64,000 nt of DNA from Lachnospiraceae bacterium KM106-2 (GTDB lineage: Bacteria > Bacillota > Clostridia > Lachnospirales > Lachnospiraceae). Each line of letters begins with the position of its first letter. Within the stretch, counting starts at the first letter, position 1. The translations under genes were made by a program, and so were the position numbers. The stretch spans positions 1,743,960-1,807,959 of the forward strand of contig AP018794.1 of NCBI GenBank assembly GCA_009731425.1, in the 5' to 3' direction. The notes under the pieces were generated by a model. That model did no database searches, was not told the origin of the DNA, and was given only the letters and a program-made list of their open reading frames with translations. Positions 1 through 9,326 of this stretch are shown piece after piece.

Positions 1-1076
1 ACAATGGAACTCATTACACGAGAAATACTTTGTAAGACATCAATCGCTGGATAGTGGTTTTTATGGCCAAGTTTTCTTGATAAAACAATATGACCGTCAA
101 GAATACCTCTGGCTGTATCAGCAATAGGTTCATTAAAATCATCACCATCAACTAAGACTGTGTACAATCCTGTTATGGAACCGACATCTGAATTACCAGC
201 TCGCTCTAATAGCTTAGGCATTTCGGCATATACACTAGGTGGATATCCTCGAGATACCGGCGGTTCTCCACTGGCTAGTCCTATCTCTCTCTGAGCCATC
301 GAAAAACGAGTAACCGAATCCATCATCAATAAAACATCTTTCCCTTGATCTCTGAAATATTCAGCGATCGCCGTTGCGGTCATCGCTGCTTTCTTACGGA
401 TCAAAGCTGTCTTATCACTAGTCGCGACTACAACTACGGAACGTTTCATACCCTCCGGTCCTAGATCTCGTTCAATGAACTCTCTTACCTCTCTACCACG
501 TTCGCCGATCAATGCGATCACATTGATATCCGCTTTCGTGTTTCGAGCAAACATACCGAGTAAGGTTGATTTACCAACACCAGATCCGGCAAAGATACCA
601 ATTCTCTGGCCTTTCCCAACTGTTAATAATCCGTCAACCGCTTTTACACCAAGTGGCAGGACAGAATCAATTAGTTGACGACTCATCGGATCAGGAGCTT
701 CTGCATCTACCGAATACGTAATATTACTATCAATCGTCGAACCATCAAGTGGTCTTCCCAGACCATCTAAGGTCTTTCCAAGTAATTCATCACCAACTAC
801 TACTTGCAGCGGCTGATTTGTATTCTCTACGGTTGCTCCTACACCAATTCCTTCTACATTGCTATAAGGCATTAATAGTATTCTATTTTCTTTAAAACCA
901 ACAACCTCAGCCATAATGGTATGAGATTTGTCATTAGATACAATGCGGCATAAGTCATTCAGTTTTGCATCCGGTCCAATTGATTCGACTGTCAATCCTA
1001 TGACCTTTGCGACTTTACCATATTGCTTCATATAAGATTTTGTTGTTAATTCCCTATACTTTTGTAAATTAATCAT
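1..1076 (-). CDS. fliI: Flagellar export ATPase FliI (partial, C-terminus outside window)
   Basis: FliI is the cytoplasmic ATPase of the flagellar type III export apparatus; it works with FliH to deliver axial subunits to the export gate. The reverse-strand frame from 1076 to the window edge is open for about 358 residues. It shows the F1/V-type ATPase core with Walker [10 protein letters not shown] near residue 165, [18 protein letters not shown] in the Walker B area, and the typical [14 protein letters not shown] segment. A full FliI has about 435-440 residues, so the last ~80 are outside the window. I chose the ATG at 1076 because GAGGG lies 10 nt upstream; an in-frame ATG at 1085 is too close to that site. 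It is downstream of fliH in the same operon. The family call is secure. Confidence 0.95.
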   Translation of the reverse strand, partial: MINLQKYRELTTKSYMKQYGKVAKVIGLTVESIGPDAKLNDLCRIVSNDKSHTIMAEVVGFKENRILLMPYSNVEGIGVGATVENTNQPLQVVVGDELLGKTLDGLGRPLDGSTIDSNITYSVDAEAPDPMSRQLIDSVLPLGVKAVDGLLTVGKGQRIGIFAGSGVGKSTLLGMFARNTKADINVIALIGERGREVREFIERDLGPEGMKRSVVVVATSDKTALIRKKAAMTATAIAEYFRDQGKDVLLMMDSVTRFSMAQREIGLASGEPPVSRGYPPSVYAEMPKLLERAGNSDVGSITGLYTVLVDGDDFNEPIADTARGILDGHIVLSRKLGHKNHYPAIDVLQSISRVMSSI

Positions 1077-1143
1077 ACTCCACATGCCCTCTTTCTTAGC
1101 TAATAGAAAAAAAGACATACACATCTAAACCATTATGTATATC

Positions 1144-1167
1144 GATCAATATCCAGAGATATTGATC
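1144..1167 (-). other. Inverted repeat between fliH and fliI
   Basis: A perfect 9-bp inverted repeat (GATCAATAT and its complement, 6-nt spacer) overlaps the fliH stop codon and lies about 70 nt before the fliI start. No T-run follows, so it is not a standard terminator. In the transcript it could be an mRNA-stabilising or processing hairpin inside the flagellar operon. Its function is unknown. Confidence 0.4.
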
Positions 1168-1945
1168 AACATTTACTTAATAACTTAAGATCTGTGATCA
1201 ATCCTGATAGCTGTAAATCTAAGCTGCAATTGATCTTCTTATCTTTGGTATCAATAAAGCACTGGTTTTTAGATAATGTTTCATCTTTTACGATATCTAG
1301 AATCGTATTCTCCCCTAATTGTTCTATAAGTACTGACTGTTTTGAAGTGACAAATTCATAATCCTCTTCCGAAATTCGAACGGATACCTCATCACATTTT
1401 TCCATTCCACGCATTCCCTTTTTTAATAAGTAAAGAATCATATCTTCATGTTCTTTAATAAGAACACCTGTAATGGATTCAATCAAGTCGATCATAACTG
1501 ATACGAATTGGGGTTCTAGCTTTGCTTTTTCTTCTTCGATAATGTCATCGACCTCGGCTAACTTTCGCTCCAGCTCTTCTTTCTTCCTAGCGATTTCTTC
1601 CGACGCTTGTTCTAGCCCTTGTTCATACCCTTGTTTTTCACCATCTTCAACCGCAGCAATACGAATCGCTTCCGCTTCCTCTTTTGCCTGATTGACGATC
1701 TGTTCAGCCTCATTTTTTGCCACTGCCAGAAGAGCGTCCATCTGCTCTCTATGTCGCTCTTCCTCTTCCTCGTAGTTTGCAACCTCTTTTACTTCAAGGC
1801 CGGACTGAAATGTACCCTCTTGCAGGTTTTCGCCTGCATCGGATACTTCCGATACAGGACTTACAAAAGACTGCCAATTTGTTTCAATCACTTTTACATC
1901 ATTTTGTTTCACGTAAATATAATTCGATTTGATAAGATTAGACAA
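1166..1945 (-). CDS. fliH: Flagellar assembly protein FliH
   Basis: FliH binds and regulates the FliI ATPase and links it to the export gate. The ~259-residue product has a long charged central region rich in Glu, Lys and Ala (about residues 60-150), expected to form coiled coil as in FliH/V-ATPase E-type stators, and a globular C-terminal domain. The frame is open back to 1963, but homologues usually begin at the MSNLIKS-like segment. I therefore prefer the TTG at 1945, which has GGAGG 11 nt upstream; the GTG codons at 1957 and 1963 are alternatives. The chosen start overlaps the end of fliG by 8 nt, a usual sign of translational coupling. Identity rests on position and coiled-coil architecture more than on strict motifs. 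Confidence 0.88.
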   Translation of the reverse strand: MSNLIKSNYIYVKQNDVKVIETNWQSFVSPVSEVSDAGENLQEGTFQSGLEVKEVANYEEEEERHREQMDALLAVAKNEAEQIVNQAKEEAEAIRIAAVEDGEKQGYEQGLEQASEEIARKKEELERKLAEVDDIIEEEKAKLEPQFVSVMIDLIESITGVLIKEHEDMILYLLKKGMRGMEKCDEVSVRISEEDYEFVTSKQSVLIEQLGENTILDIVKDETLSKNQCFIDTKDKKINCSLDLQLSGLITDLKLLSKC

Positions 1946-2948
1946 CGATCTCGTCACCTCCACCTCTAGAAATGATGATCTCAGCCGAATCCTCTAATTT
2001 ACGAATAATATTAACAATTTTCTGTTGTGCTTCTTCAACATCCTTCAAACGTACAGGACCCATATAATCCATATCTTCTCGGATCATAGTAGCAAGACGT
2101 TTCGATAAGTTGTTGAAAATAACACTTTGAACTTCTTCGTTGGATCCTTTGAGTGCAACTGCAAGTTCATTATTATCAACTTCACGAAGTACACGTTGAA
2201 TAGATTTGTCGTCGAGAGATAAAATATCTTCGAATACAAACATCTTCTTACGGATTTCATCAGCAAGTTCTGGTTCTTCCACTTCCAATGTTTCCATAAT
2301 ATGTTTTTCAGTACTACGATCAACTGTATTTAAGATATCTACGATAGAATCCACACCACCGACAATTGTGTAATCTTGGTTTACTAAAGAAGCTAACTTT
2401 CTCTCTAACACTTTTTCAACTTCTTTAATTACATCCGGACTTGTACGATCCATCTGTGCGATACGTTTTGCAACATCTGCTTGTTTATCCGGTGTCAAAG
2501 ATGAAATGATCGTACTTGCCTGACCCGGTGAAAGGTAAGAAAGAATTAATGCGATCGTTTGTGGATGTTCATCTTGGATAAAGTTTAATAACTGACTTGC
2601 ATCTGTCTTTCTAACAAATTCAAACGGACGAACTTGTAAGGATGCAGTAAGTTTTCCGATAACATCTTTCGCTTTGTCGGTACCAAGTGCTTTTTCCAAT
2701 AATTCTTTCGCGTAATTAATACCACCTTCAGCAATATATTGCTGTGCAAGACAGATTTCATAAAACTCATCCATTACGGATTCTTTTGTCTCAGGATTTA
2801 CACTTCTTGTATTTGCGATTTCAAGCGTTAACTGCTCGATTTCATCTTCTTTTAAATGCTTAAATACGGAAGCTGATTTCTCAGGTCCAAGAGTAATTAA
2901 GAGAATCGCTGCTTTTTGTGTTCCTGATAATTCTGCATTCTTATTCAT
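1938..2948 (-). CDS. fliG: Flagellar motor switch protein FliG
   Basis: FliG is the rotor protein that meets the stator MotA and, with FliM and FliN, forms the C-ring on the cytoplasmic face of the MS ring. The 336-residue length is normal. Visible family segments are the N-terminal GTQKAAILLITLG, the middle EHPQTIALILSYL (the EHPQR-like patch that binds FliM), and a C-terminal domain with charged residues such as REDMDYMGPVRLKDVEEAQQ that faces the stator. A GGGGG ribosome site precedes the ATG at 2948. fliF lies directly upstream (stop 2956) and fliH overlaps its end, so it is inside the basal-body operon. Confidence 0.97.
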   Translation of the reverse strand: MNKNAELSGTQKAAILLITLGPEKSASVFKHLKEDEIEQLTLEIANTRSVNPETKESVMDEFYEICLAQQYIAEGGINYAKELLEKALGTDKAKDVIGKLTASLQVRPFEFVRKTDASQLLNFIQDEHPQTIALILSYLSPGQASTIISSLTPDKQADVAKRIAQMDRTSPDVIKEVEKVLERKLASLVNQDYTIVGGVDSIVDILNTVDRSTEKHIMETLEVEEPELADEIRKKMFVFEDILSLDDKSIQRVLREVDNNELAVALKGSNEEVQSVIFNNLSKRLATMIREDMDYMGPVRLKDVEEAQQKIVNIIRKLEDSAEIIISRGGGDEIVV

Positions 2949-2955
2949 TATTTAA

Positions 2956-4572
2956 TTACCCCCAATCTTCATTCAGCCAGTTACGTAATAACTGTGCCAC
3001 GGCTTCTGGATTATCATCCACGAATTTTTCAACCATTTTACGCGTTTCAGATTTGTCCCCAAATTCAATATCTTCAAGAGATTGATTTTCTTTCGTTGTA
3101 GCAAGTAATTGCTCAACAGATAATTCAGGTTCTTCTTCAACCACTTCAACTGGTTTTGTTCCTTTGAATACGATAAATCCAAGTAAGCCTAAGATCAAGG
3201 CAGCTAACACGATCATAAGGATCGTATTGTAGTTTGTTCCTTTTTCTTCAGATGCTTGGAAGATTGGTTGTTGCCAAGCGGTAACCGTTAAATTGTTTGT
3301 AGCGATACCAGTTGTAGATGCTATAAGATTCAATGTATCATCGTCAACTTTTAATTTTGTCTTCTTATTATTATCAGAGACGAATTTTTCCCAAGTAGTC
3401 CCGTCTAAGTCACCATTGTTCTTTAATTCATCTTCATTGTAAACTTTATATTCTGTAAGAACGATACCCATACTAGATTCGTCTGGCTTAACAGCTCCTA
3501 CTTCATATTCTGTATTTGTCTTCTTTTCATTAGGAAGATATTCATACTGTTCTTGTGTAACTTTGCTTGAAGTATCTCCAGATGTATCAATCTGGTAGCT
3601 AGTAGAATCCGAATCATTTGAATCAGTTCCAGGTGTACCACTTGATGATCCTGCGCCCTCAGCTTTATAAGTGTAACTCTTTGAGTAAAGTCCTTGTTCC
3701 TGACCTTCTGCTGGAGTATATTCTGTATATAATTCAGATACTTTGTTCATATCAAATTTGATATTAGAAGCACCGATCTGAACATCATTGTAACTACCAT
3801 TTTTAAGAAGTAATTCTTTTACATTCTTCATGATATTGTTTGTTAATTTCTGTTTATACTCATAAACAGAACTAATGTTGCCACCTAAAGTAGAACTAGA
3901 ATCTCCACCGAATAATAAATTACCTTTACTATCGATGATCGTAACATTATCTGTTTTATCATTTCCAACCATATTAGATAAGAAACTTGCAATATTTTGT
4001 GCATTCTCAGCAGTTATCTCAGTATTGTTTTCAAGAGTTAACATAACGCTGACATTTGCCTGAGTTGCTTCTGAAATGATCGTATAATCATCTTCTGGCT
4101 GATTGATATAAACAACTGCATCTTTAATACCTGACATCGTCATCAGCTTGCTTCTTACATCATTTTGTAATGCAAGTGTGCTTTTTCTTTTTTTATCAGA
4201 TTCTGTTGTACTAATGCCACCTGAAAACACATCATCGTATGTCATTCCAGATGAAGTTTGAACATCATTCTTACCAACTACTAAAACAGCATCTTTATAT
4301 TTCGACTTATCAACTAGTATTGTCAAATTATCATCGCCAAGCTTAGCGTCGATTCCCTCTTTAGTCATCAGATCCATTACTTCGCTGGCACTTTTAGTAT
4401 CTTCACAAGTTGTTAAGTTCTTATATTCTTTTCTAGTCAATGCAATGCTTAGAATAACAACTGTGATAACGATTGCTGCTAAAATACTAATTACGATTGT
4501 CTTTTGTTTTTTCGAATACTTATTCCAGAAAGCAAGCACGCTTTCCTTAATGTGTTTCAATCTCTCTTGCAT
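2956..4572 (-). CDS. fliF: Flagellar MS-ring protein FliF
   Basis: FliF forms the membrane-embedded MS ring, the first structure built in the basal body. The 538-residue product has a hydrophobic segment at about residues 24-46, a YscJ/FliF ring-building domain after it, a variable Ser/Thr/Asp-rich linker (about 305-345), a second membrane segment near 440-460, and a charged C-terminal tail (NPEAVAQLLRNWLNEDW) that binds FliG. AGGAG precedes the ATG by a normal distance. It sits between fliE and fliG as in most Firmicutes. Confidence 0.97.
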   Translation of the reverse strand: MQERLKHIKESVLAFWNKYSKKQKTIVISILAAIVITVVILSIALTRKEYKNLTTCEDTKSASEVMDLMTKEGIDAKLGDDNLTILVDKSKYKDAVLVVGKNDVQTSSGMTYDDVFSGGISTTESDKKRKSTLALQNDVRSKLMTMSGIKDAVVYINQPEDDYTIISEATQANVSVMLTLENNTEITAENAQNIASFLSNMVGNDKTDNVTIIDSKGNLLFGGDSSSTLGGNISSVYEYKQKLTNNIMKNVKELLLKNGSYNDVQIGASNIKFDMNKVSELYTEYTPAEGQEQGLYSKSYTYKAEGAGSSSGTPGTDSNDSDSTSYQIDTSGDTSSKVTQEQYEYLPNEKKTNTEYEVGAVKPDESSMGIVLTEYKVYNEDELKNNGDLDGTTWEKFVSDNNKKTKLKVDDDTLNLIASTTGIATNNLTVTAWQQPIFQASEEKGTNYNTILMIVLAALILGLLGFIVFKGTKPVEVVEEEPELSVEQLLATTKENQSLEDIEFGDKSETRKMVEKFVDDNPEAVAQLLRNWLNEDWG

Positions 4573-4593
4573 TTGATACGCTCCTCATTTGTA

Positions 4594-4908
4594 CTAGAAT
4601 TGTAAATTCATGATTTCTTTATACGCGTCTAGTACCGCGCTTCTAACAGCAGTCGTATATTGAAGTGACACATTTGCTTTGTTCTGAGCAACCATTAGAG
4701 TCAATGGGTTATCACTGTTTCCTAATGCATAATCCATCTCTGCCTCTTCTGCCGAATTTGTCAAATCATTTGTCTCATTCACCATGCTAAGTGCTGACTG
4801 AAATAATGATTCAAAACTAGCATTGTTTGTTTTACTCGTTTCTAGCGACGTTGAATTATTCAACCAATCCGTGTTGGACACTCCACCTATTAACGATACA
4901 CTACTCAT
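4594..4908 (-). CDS. fliE: Flagellar hook-basal body protein FliE
   Basis: FliE is the small adaptor between the MS ring and the rod and is needed for rod export. The 104-residue product has the variable N-terminus and the conserved C-terminal helical part (FESLFQSALSMVNETNDLTNSAEEAEMDYALG, then a segment ending near VLDAYKEIMNLQF) typical of FliE. GGGGAG lies upstream of the ATG at 4908. The gene is 18 nt after flgC and 21 nt before fliF, so all three are co-transcribed. Confidence 0.95.
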   Translation of the reverse strand: MSSVSLIGGVSNTDWLNNSTSLETSKTNNASFESLFQSALSMVNETNDLTNSAEEAEMDYALGNSDNPLTLMVAQNKANVSLQYTTAVRSAVLDAYKEIMNLQF

Positions 4909-4926
4909 AATTTACACTCCCCTAAT

Positions 4927-5364
4927 TTATTTTCCAACTTCCAAAGACTTAAGCGCCATACTCTTTGTTGCATTAAACGCTGTAACGTTTGCTTCATAAG
5001 AACGGCTTGCGTCAATTAAGTTTGTCATTTCTGTAACTGAATCTACATTTGGATATGTAACATAACCATCCGCGTCAGCATCAGGATGTGATGGATCATA
5101 TACTTTCTTCATAGCAGTTTCTGTATCATTTGCTATCTCTGTTACCTTTACACCACTTCCTACTGTTGCCATTGTACTGCCGAGAACAGAATTAAAATTT
5201 GGTTGTGTCTTTTCCGAAAAAACTACTGTTTTTCTTACATAAGGCTTACCATTTTCATCTCTTGTAGTGTTCACATTCGCAATATTCTGTGCAATAATGT
5301 CTGTTCTTAGACGTTGTGCTGTCATACCTGACGCACTAACATTCATTGTACTAAATCCTGCCAT
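4927..5364 (-). CDS. flgC: Flagellar proximal rod protein FlgC
   Basis: FlgC is a proximal rod subunit exported to the periplasm-equivalent space and assembled on the MS ring. The 145-residue product carries the rod/hook N-terminal motif (FSTMNVSASGMTAQRLRTDIIAQNIANVNTT, residues 4-34) and the C-terminal helical motif (SYEANVTAFNATKSMALKSLEVGK) shared by axial proteins. AGGGGG precedes the ATG. It lies 20 nt downstream of flgB in the same operon. Confidence 0.96.
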   Translation of the reverse strand: MAGFSTMNVSASGMTAQRLRTDIIAQNIANVNTTRDENGKPYVRKTVVFSEKTQPNFNSVLGSTMATVGSGVKVTEIANDTETAMKKVYDPSHPDADADGYVTYPNVDSVTEMTNLIDASRSYEANVTAFNATKSMALKSLEVGK

Positions 5365-5384
5365 TTTTCTCTTTAGCCCCCTAT

Positions 5385-5774
5385 TTATTTACTATTCAAC
5401 ACTGTTTTCAAACGACTAAATTCTTGAGTAATCGAATCCAACATTGTATAATATTTGACTTGATTTTGTGCCAAATTTGATGTTTCTGTATCAATATCAA
5501 CATTGTTACCATCAGTTCTATAACTTAGTGTTGCATGATCTGTATAAACATTTCCCGTCACTTTCGACAAATCAAGATTATTTACTCCTTCATCAAGCGA
5601 ACTCCCTCCAGATAACGCACTAGTCAAATAAGAATTAAAAGATACATCTTTTCTCTTATAATTTGGGGTATCCACATTCGCAATATTGTTAGATATCAAG
5701 GAATTACGCTTCCAGCTGACATCTGAAGTTCTTTCTAAAACATTGATATAATTATACGCACTTGAATTAATCAT
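5385..5774 (-). CDS. flgB: Flagellar proximal rod protein FlgB
   Basis: FlgB is a proximal rod subunit and the first gene of the basal-body operon here. The 129-residue product contains the axial-protein N-terminal motif (WKRNSLISNNIANVDTPNYKRKDVSF, about residues 21-46) and a C-terminal helical segment ending in FSRLKTVLNSK. The start has AAGGGA upstream. A clear SigA-type promoter lies just upstream and the codY terminator lies beyond it, so the flagellar operon can be transcribed independently of codY. Confidence 0.95.
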   Translation of the reverse strand: MINSSAYNYINVLERTSDVSWKRNSLISNNIANVDTPNYKRKDVSFNSYLTSALSGGSSLDEGVNNLDLSKVTGNVYTDHATLSYRTDGNNVDIDTETSNLAQNQVKYYTMLDSITQEFSRLKTVLNSK

Positions 5775-5798
5775 TTATACACATCCCTTCTATGCTAC

Positions 5799-5827
5799 AT
5801 TATAATAAAAAACACACAAAAAAACAA
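5799..5827 (-). promoter_or_regulatory. SigA-type promoter of the flgB flagellar operon
   Basis: On the minus strand the sequence reads TTGTTT, a 17-nt T-rich spacer, then a perfect TATAAT. The -10 ends about 25 nt before the flgB start codon. No better-spaced alternative was seen, and no SigD-type signal was recognised. Confidence 0.65.
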
Positions 5828-5922
5828 GATATTTCCACCAATTATTCAAAATGTCAAGCAATTTTTACATTCGCTGACAATATTTGTATGAATTGTCGTA
5901 ATTTTTGACTTTTAATGTAAAT

Positions 5923-5961
5923 AAAAAGAAGATTTTTACATTCCGCAAAAATCTTCTTTTT
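5923..5961 (-). terminator. Rho-independent terminator of codY
   Basis: A perfect 15-bp inverted repeat (AAAAAGAAGATTTTT and its complement) with a 9-nt loop begins 1 nt after the codY stop and runs into a T-rich stretch in the codY direction. It separates codY from the flagellar operon. Confidence 0.8.
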
Positions 5962-5962
5962 A

Positions 5963-6739
5963 TTATTTATTCTCTTTAATTTTTTTCAATTCATCGAAAA
6001 CCACATCATTTAGAACCTTTATGTATGTTCCCTTCATGCCAGATGATCTCGATTCAATAACTCCCGCGCTTTCGAACTTTCGAAGTGCATTTACAATAAC
6101 CGATCTTGTAATTCCCACTCGATCCGCTATCTTACTTGCCACTAAGATTCCTTCGTTTCCTTCAAGCTCATCAAAGATATGAGTTATCGCTTCTAATTCA
6201 GAGAAAGATAATGTACTAATTGCAGATTTAACGATTTGTATCTTTCTTGTTTCCTCTGCATTTTCTTCATTTACAGATCTCATCATTTCAAGACCAACTA
6301 CCGTTGTACCATATTCACTAAGAATGATATCATCAATTGTATATTGAGAATCACACTTATAAATAAATAATGATCCTAAACGTTCTCCTGCAATATCAAT
6401 AGGAGTGATAATCGCTTCGTAACGTTCCACATCATTCATATCAAAACCAAAGGTTGCCAAATTCACATTTTCTTTTATAGAAAGGACATTCAACAATCTT
6501 TCATTTAGCAGGCCATCAATATAACCTCCGACGCTGTTTTTAATAAATTCATCAATTTCACAAATATCAGTTCTATTATAAACACCTAAAACTTTTCCCT
6601 TTTTACTAATAACTAAAATATTTGATTCTAATATGTCGCTTAAAACTTCGCAAATGTCATTAAAAACAACTTTATGCGAATTATTGTTATGTAAAAGTTT
6701 ATTAATCTTTCTTGTTTTATCTAACAATTGTACGCCCAT
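5963..6739 (-). CDS. codY: GTP-sensing transcriptional pleiotropic regulator CodY
   Basis: CodY represses stationary-phase, nitrogen and virulence/motility genes when GTP and branched-chain amino acids are high. The 258-residue product has the family N-terminus MGVQLLDKTRKINKLL, an N-terminal GAF-type ligand domain (about residues 1-155), and a C-terminal winged helix (ASKIADRVGITRSVIVNAL, about 200-220) that reads DNA. The frame is open 11 codons further upstream, but ATG 6739 matches the family start and has a strong GGGAGG 7 nt before it. It lies upstream of flgB as in Bacillus subtilis, where CodY also affects flagellar genes. Confidence 0.97.
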   Translation of the reverse strand: MGVQLLDKTRKINKLLHNNNSHKVVFNDICEVLSDILESNILVISKKGKVLGVYNRTDICEIDEFIKNSVGGYIDGLLNERLLNVLSIKENVNLATFGFDMNDVERYEAIITPIDIAGERLGSLFIYKCDSQYTIDDIILSEYGTTVVGLEMMRSVNEENAEETRKIQIVKSAISTLSFSELEAITHIFDELEGNEGILVASKIADRVGITRSVIVNALRKFESAGVIESRSSGMKGTYIKVLNDVVFDELKKIKENK

Positions 6740-6753
6740 TATAATCCTCCCTA

Positions 6754-6786
6754 AATTGTATAAAAAAGTCACACTTTTTTACAATT
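6754..6786 (-). promoter_or_regulatory. Hairpin in the codY leader
   Basis: Two arms of 14 paired bases (AATTGT plus AAAAAAGT and their complements, with a 2-nt bulge and a 3-nt loop) lie just upstream of the codY ribosome site. In RNA this would be an AT-rich hairpin next to the site of initiation. Its role is unknown; it could affect translation or act as a weak terminator. Confidence 0.35.
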
Positions 6787-6829
6787 CAAATTTTTCTTAT
6801 TTTTCCAGCCCAATTGTACTACGTTACAT

Positions 6830-6858
6830 ATATTATCACATTTTTTACCTAAAAACAA
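6830..6858 (-). promoter_or_regulatory. Probable codY promoter
   Basis: On the minus strand TTGTTT is followed after 17 nt by TAATAT. The match is moderate (-10 has 4 of 6 consensus bases), but it lies between the topA terminator and codY at a sensible distance, giving a leader of about 85 nt. Confidence 0.4.
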
Positions 6859-6917
6859 TAGCTTTTTATCTATTTTGACAGACATTTACCACAATAAAAC
6901 TAATTATTTAACAATTA

Positions 6918-6949
6918 AGGCGGTTTTATTTCAACAAACAAAACCGCCT
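6918..6949 (-). terminator. Terminator after topA
   Basis: A perfect 10-bp inverted repeat (AGGCGGTTTT and its complement, 12-nt loop) starts 8 nt after the topA stop codon. The downstream T-run is broken (TTAATTGTT), but the stem is GC-rich at its base. Confidence 0.65.
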
Positions 6950-6956
6950 CAGCTTA

Positions 6957-9041
6957 TTAATCTTCCTTATTTTCCTGATTGTTTCTTGGTCTTACATAAC
7001 CACATTGTTTATTCATGCAAACAAGTTTATTTCCCTTTTCAAGTAAGACATCGCCGCAGTCTGGGCATTTCTCCTTGGATGGTTTCTGCCATGACATGAA
7101 ATCACAATCCGGATAATTTTCGCAGCCAAAATATTTTCTACCTTTTTTCGTCTTACGGATAACAACTTCATTACCACATTTCGGACAAGGCACCCCAATC
7201 TTTTCAAGATATGGTTTTGTAAAACGACATTCAGGGAATCCTGGGCACGCAAGGAATTTACCGTGCGGACCATATTTAATTACCATATTGCGACCGCACT
7301 CATCACAGATTACATCTGTTACTTCATCTTCAATCTTATATTGTTCAAGTTCCTTTTCTGCTGCCTCTACTGCTTCCGCTAGATCAGGATAGAAATTCTT
7401 TACTACCGTCTTCCAGTTAATCTTACCAGCTTCAATCGCATCAAGTAAACTTTCCAGATTAACAGTAAAGTTTACATCAACAATACTTGCAAACTGCTGA
7501 CACATAATGTGATTAACAACTTCTCCGATTTCAGTAACATATAAATTCTTATTTTCTTTCACAACATATCGTCTTGCCATAATTGTTGTAATTGTTGGCG
7601 CATAGGTACTTGGACGACCAATGCCTAATTCCTCTAACGTCTTAACCAACGTAGCTTCCGTAAAATGCGCCGGTGGTTGAGTGAAATGTTGTTTATGTTC
7701 AAATTCGTTAACACTTAAACTAGAATCCATATCGATCGTCTTTGATAAACGATTCGTCTCTTCTTTATCTTCGTCTGAAGTATATACAGACATAAAACCG
7801 TCAAATATCACTTTGCTAGCAGCACTTGTGAATCGGTATCCGCCACCATCGATCTTGATCGAAGTCGTTTCATATACTGCTTCTTTCATTCTGCTGGCAA
7901 CAAAACGTTTCCAGATCAATTGATACAAACGGAATTGATCTCTTGATAAAGATTCTTTTACACTTACAGGTGTAAGTTCAATGTAAGTTGGACGGATTGC
8001 TTCATGGGCATCCTGAATCTTTTTAGTGGACGCTTTTTTCTTTTCTTCTTCCGATACATAAGAATCACCGTATTCATTTAAAATGAATTCTCTTGCACTT
8101 GCCTTTGCCTCATCTGAGATACGAGTAGAATCGGTACGTAAGTATGTGATCAAACCAACAGTGCCACGTCCCTTAACGTCTACACCTTCATATAACGCTT
8201 GCGCTAATCGCATCGTCTTTTGCGTAGAGTAATTTAACGTCTTCGCTGCTTCCTGTTGTAATGTACTAGTTGTAAATGGAAGTGGAGACTTCTTAACACG
8301 TTCTCCCTTTTTGATATTGCTGATCTTAAACTCAGCATTTTGTACTTTATCTAAAATTTGATTTAACTCTTCTTCATTGTGAATTGCGATCTTGCCTTTT
8401 GTATCACCATAGAACTTTGCTAAAAGAGGTAACTTATCCCCTTGTACTGCAAAACTTGCATCTAAGCTCCAATATTCTTCTGGAACAAATGCATTAATCT
8501 CTTCTTCACGGTCACAGATCAAACGTAACGCAACTGACTGCACACGTCCAGCACTGAGCCCTCTCTTTACTTTCGCCCAAAGAAGAGGACTGATCTTATA
8601 ACCGACCATACGGTCAAGTACTCTACGAGCTTGTTGCGCATCAACTAAATCCATGTCGATCTCTCTCGCCTGCTTGATCGAACTTTTAACTGCATTCTTT
8701 GTAATCTCATTAAATGCAATTCGATGAACACTTTTACCTTCAAGCTTAAGTGCTTTTGATAAATGCCAGGAGATCGCCTCTCCTTCACGATCGGGATCGG
8801 TTGCGAGATATACTTTATCTGCCTTTTTCACTTCTTTACGAAGTTTCGCAAGTAATTCTCCTTTTCCACGTATCGTAATATACTTTGGCTCAAAATCATT
8901 CTCTATATCAATTCCTAATTGACTCTTAGGTAAATCTCTCACATGACCATTGGATGCCATTACTTCATAATTGCTGCCTAGAAATTTTTTAATCGTCTTA
9001 GCTTTAGCCGGTGATTCCACTATCACCAAATACTTTGGCAT
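6957..9041 (-). CDS. topA: DNA topoisomerase I
   Basis: TopA relaxes negative supercoils by cutting one DNA strand through a 5'-phosphotyrosine. The 694-residue product begins with a Toprim domain (LVIVESPAKAKTIKKFLG; acidic TDPDREGEAI near residue 81), and the catalytic tyrosine is Tyr300 in GLITYLRTDSTR. Three C-terminal C4 zinc-ribbon motifs follow, near CDECGRNM, CPKCGNEV and CPDCGDVL, with the last slightly degenerate. The length is normal for Firmicutes type IA enzymes. GGGAGAG precedes the ATG. topA between dprA and codY matches the conserved Bacillus/Clostridium order. Confidence 0.98.
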   Translation of the reverse strand: MPKYLVIVESPAKAKTIKKFLGSNYEVMASNGHVRDLPKSQLGIDIENDFEPKYITIRGKGELLAKLRKEVKKADKVYLATDPDREGEAISWHLSKALKLEGKSVHRIAFNEITKNAVKSSIKQAREIDMDLVDAQQARRVLDRMVGYKISPLLWAKVKRGLSAGRVQSVALRLICDREEEINAFVPEEYWSLDASFAVQGDKLPLLAKFYGDTKGKIAIHNEEELNQILDKVQNAEFKISNIKKGERVKKSPLPFTTSTLQQEAAKTLNYSTQKTMRLAQALYEGVDVKGRGTVGLITYLRTDSTRISDEAKASAREFILNEYGDSYVSEEEKKKASTKKIQDAHEAIRPTYIELTPVSVKESLSRDQFRLYQLIWKRFVASRMKEAVYETTSIKIDGGGYRFTSAASKVIFDGFMSVYTSDEDKEETNRLSKTIDMDSSLSVNEFEHKQHFTQPPAHFTEATLVKTLEELGIGRPSTYAPTITTIMARRYVVKENKNLYVTEIGEVVNHIMCQQFASIVDVNFTVNLESLLDAIEAGKINWKTVVKNFYPDLAEAVEAAEKELEQYKIEDEVTDVICDECGRNMVIKYGPHGKFLACPGFPECRFTKPYLEKIGVPCPKCGNEVVIRKTKKGRKYFGCENYPDCDFMSWQKPSKEKCPDCGDVLLEKGNKLVCMNKQCGYVRPRNNQENKED

Positions 9042-9154
9042 ATAATCTCTCCCTTACATTCGTATTAGAAATAATCCTGTATATACATAAAGTCTGTTTG
9101 CTGATAAATAGCAACATATGACAATTCAGTTTCAAACGTAAACAAGCATACACT

Positions 9155-9183
9155 ATTTTAAGCAAGCTTTCAAGTAAATTCAA
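9155..9183 (-). promoter_or_regulatory. Probable topA promoter
   Basis: On the minus strand TTGAAT is followed after 17 nt by TAAAAT. An overlapping alternative, TTGAAA-17-TATGCT, lies a few bases downstream. Both sit in the ~285-nt dprA-topA gap, about 115 nt before the topA start. A weak hairpin (CATTCT/AGAATG, 9291-9307) near the dprA end is the only other structure seen there. Confidence 0.4.
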
Positions 9184-9326
9184 ACTTTTTTTAGAAGTTC
9201 ACAATTTTTCTTATTATTTTCCTCTTTTTTGGTATATATATACTCGTTTAGCAAAAAATATACATTCCATCCGGAATATACAGACAATTTCATTCTAATA
9301 GAGAATGCGCAAAGGCCTTAATCTCT

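Noticed and set aside
6795..6815. CodY box in front of codY (autoregulation)
   Set aside because: The AT-rich stretch matches the AATTTTCWGAAAATT consensus poorly; it was not counted as a binding site.
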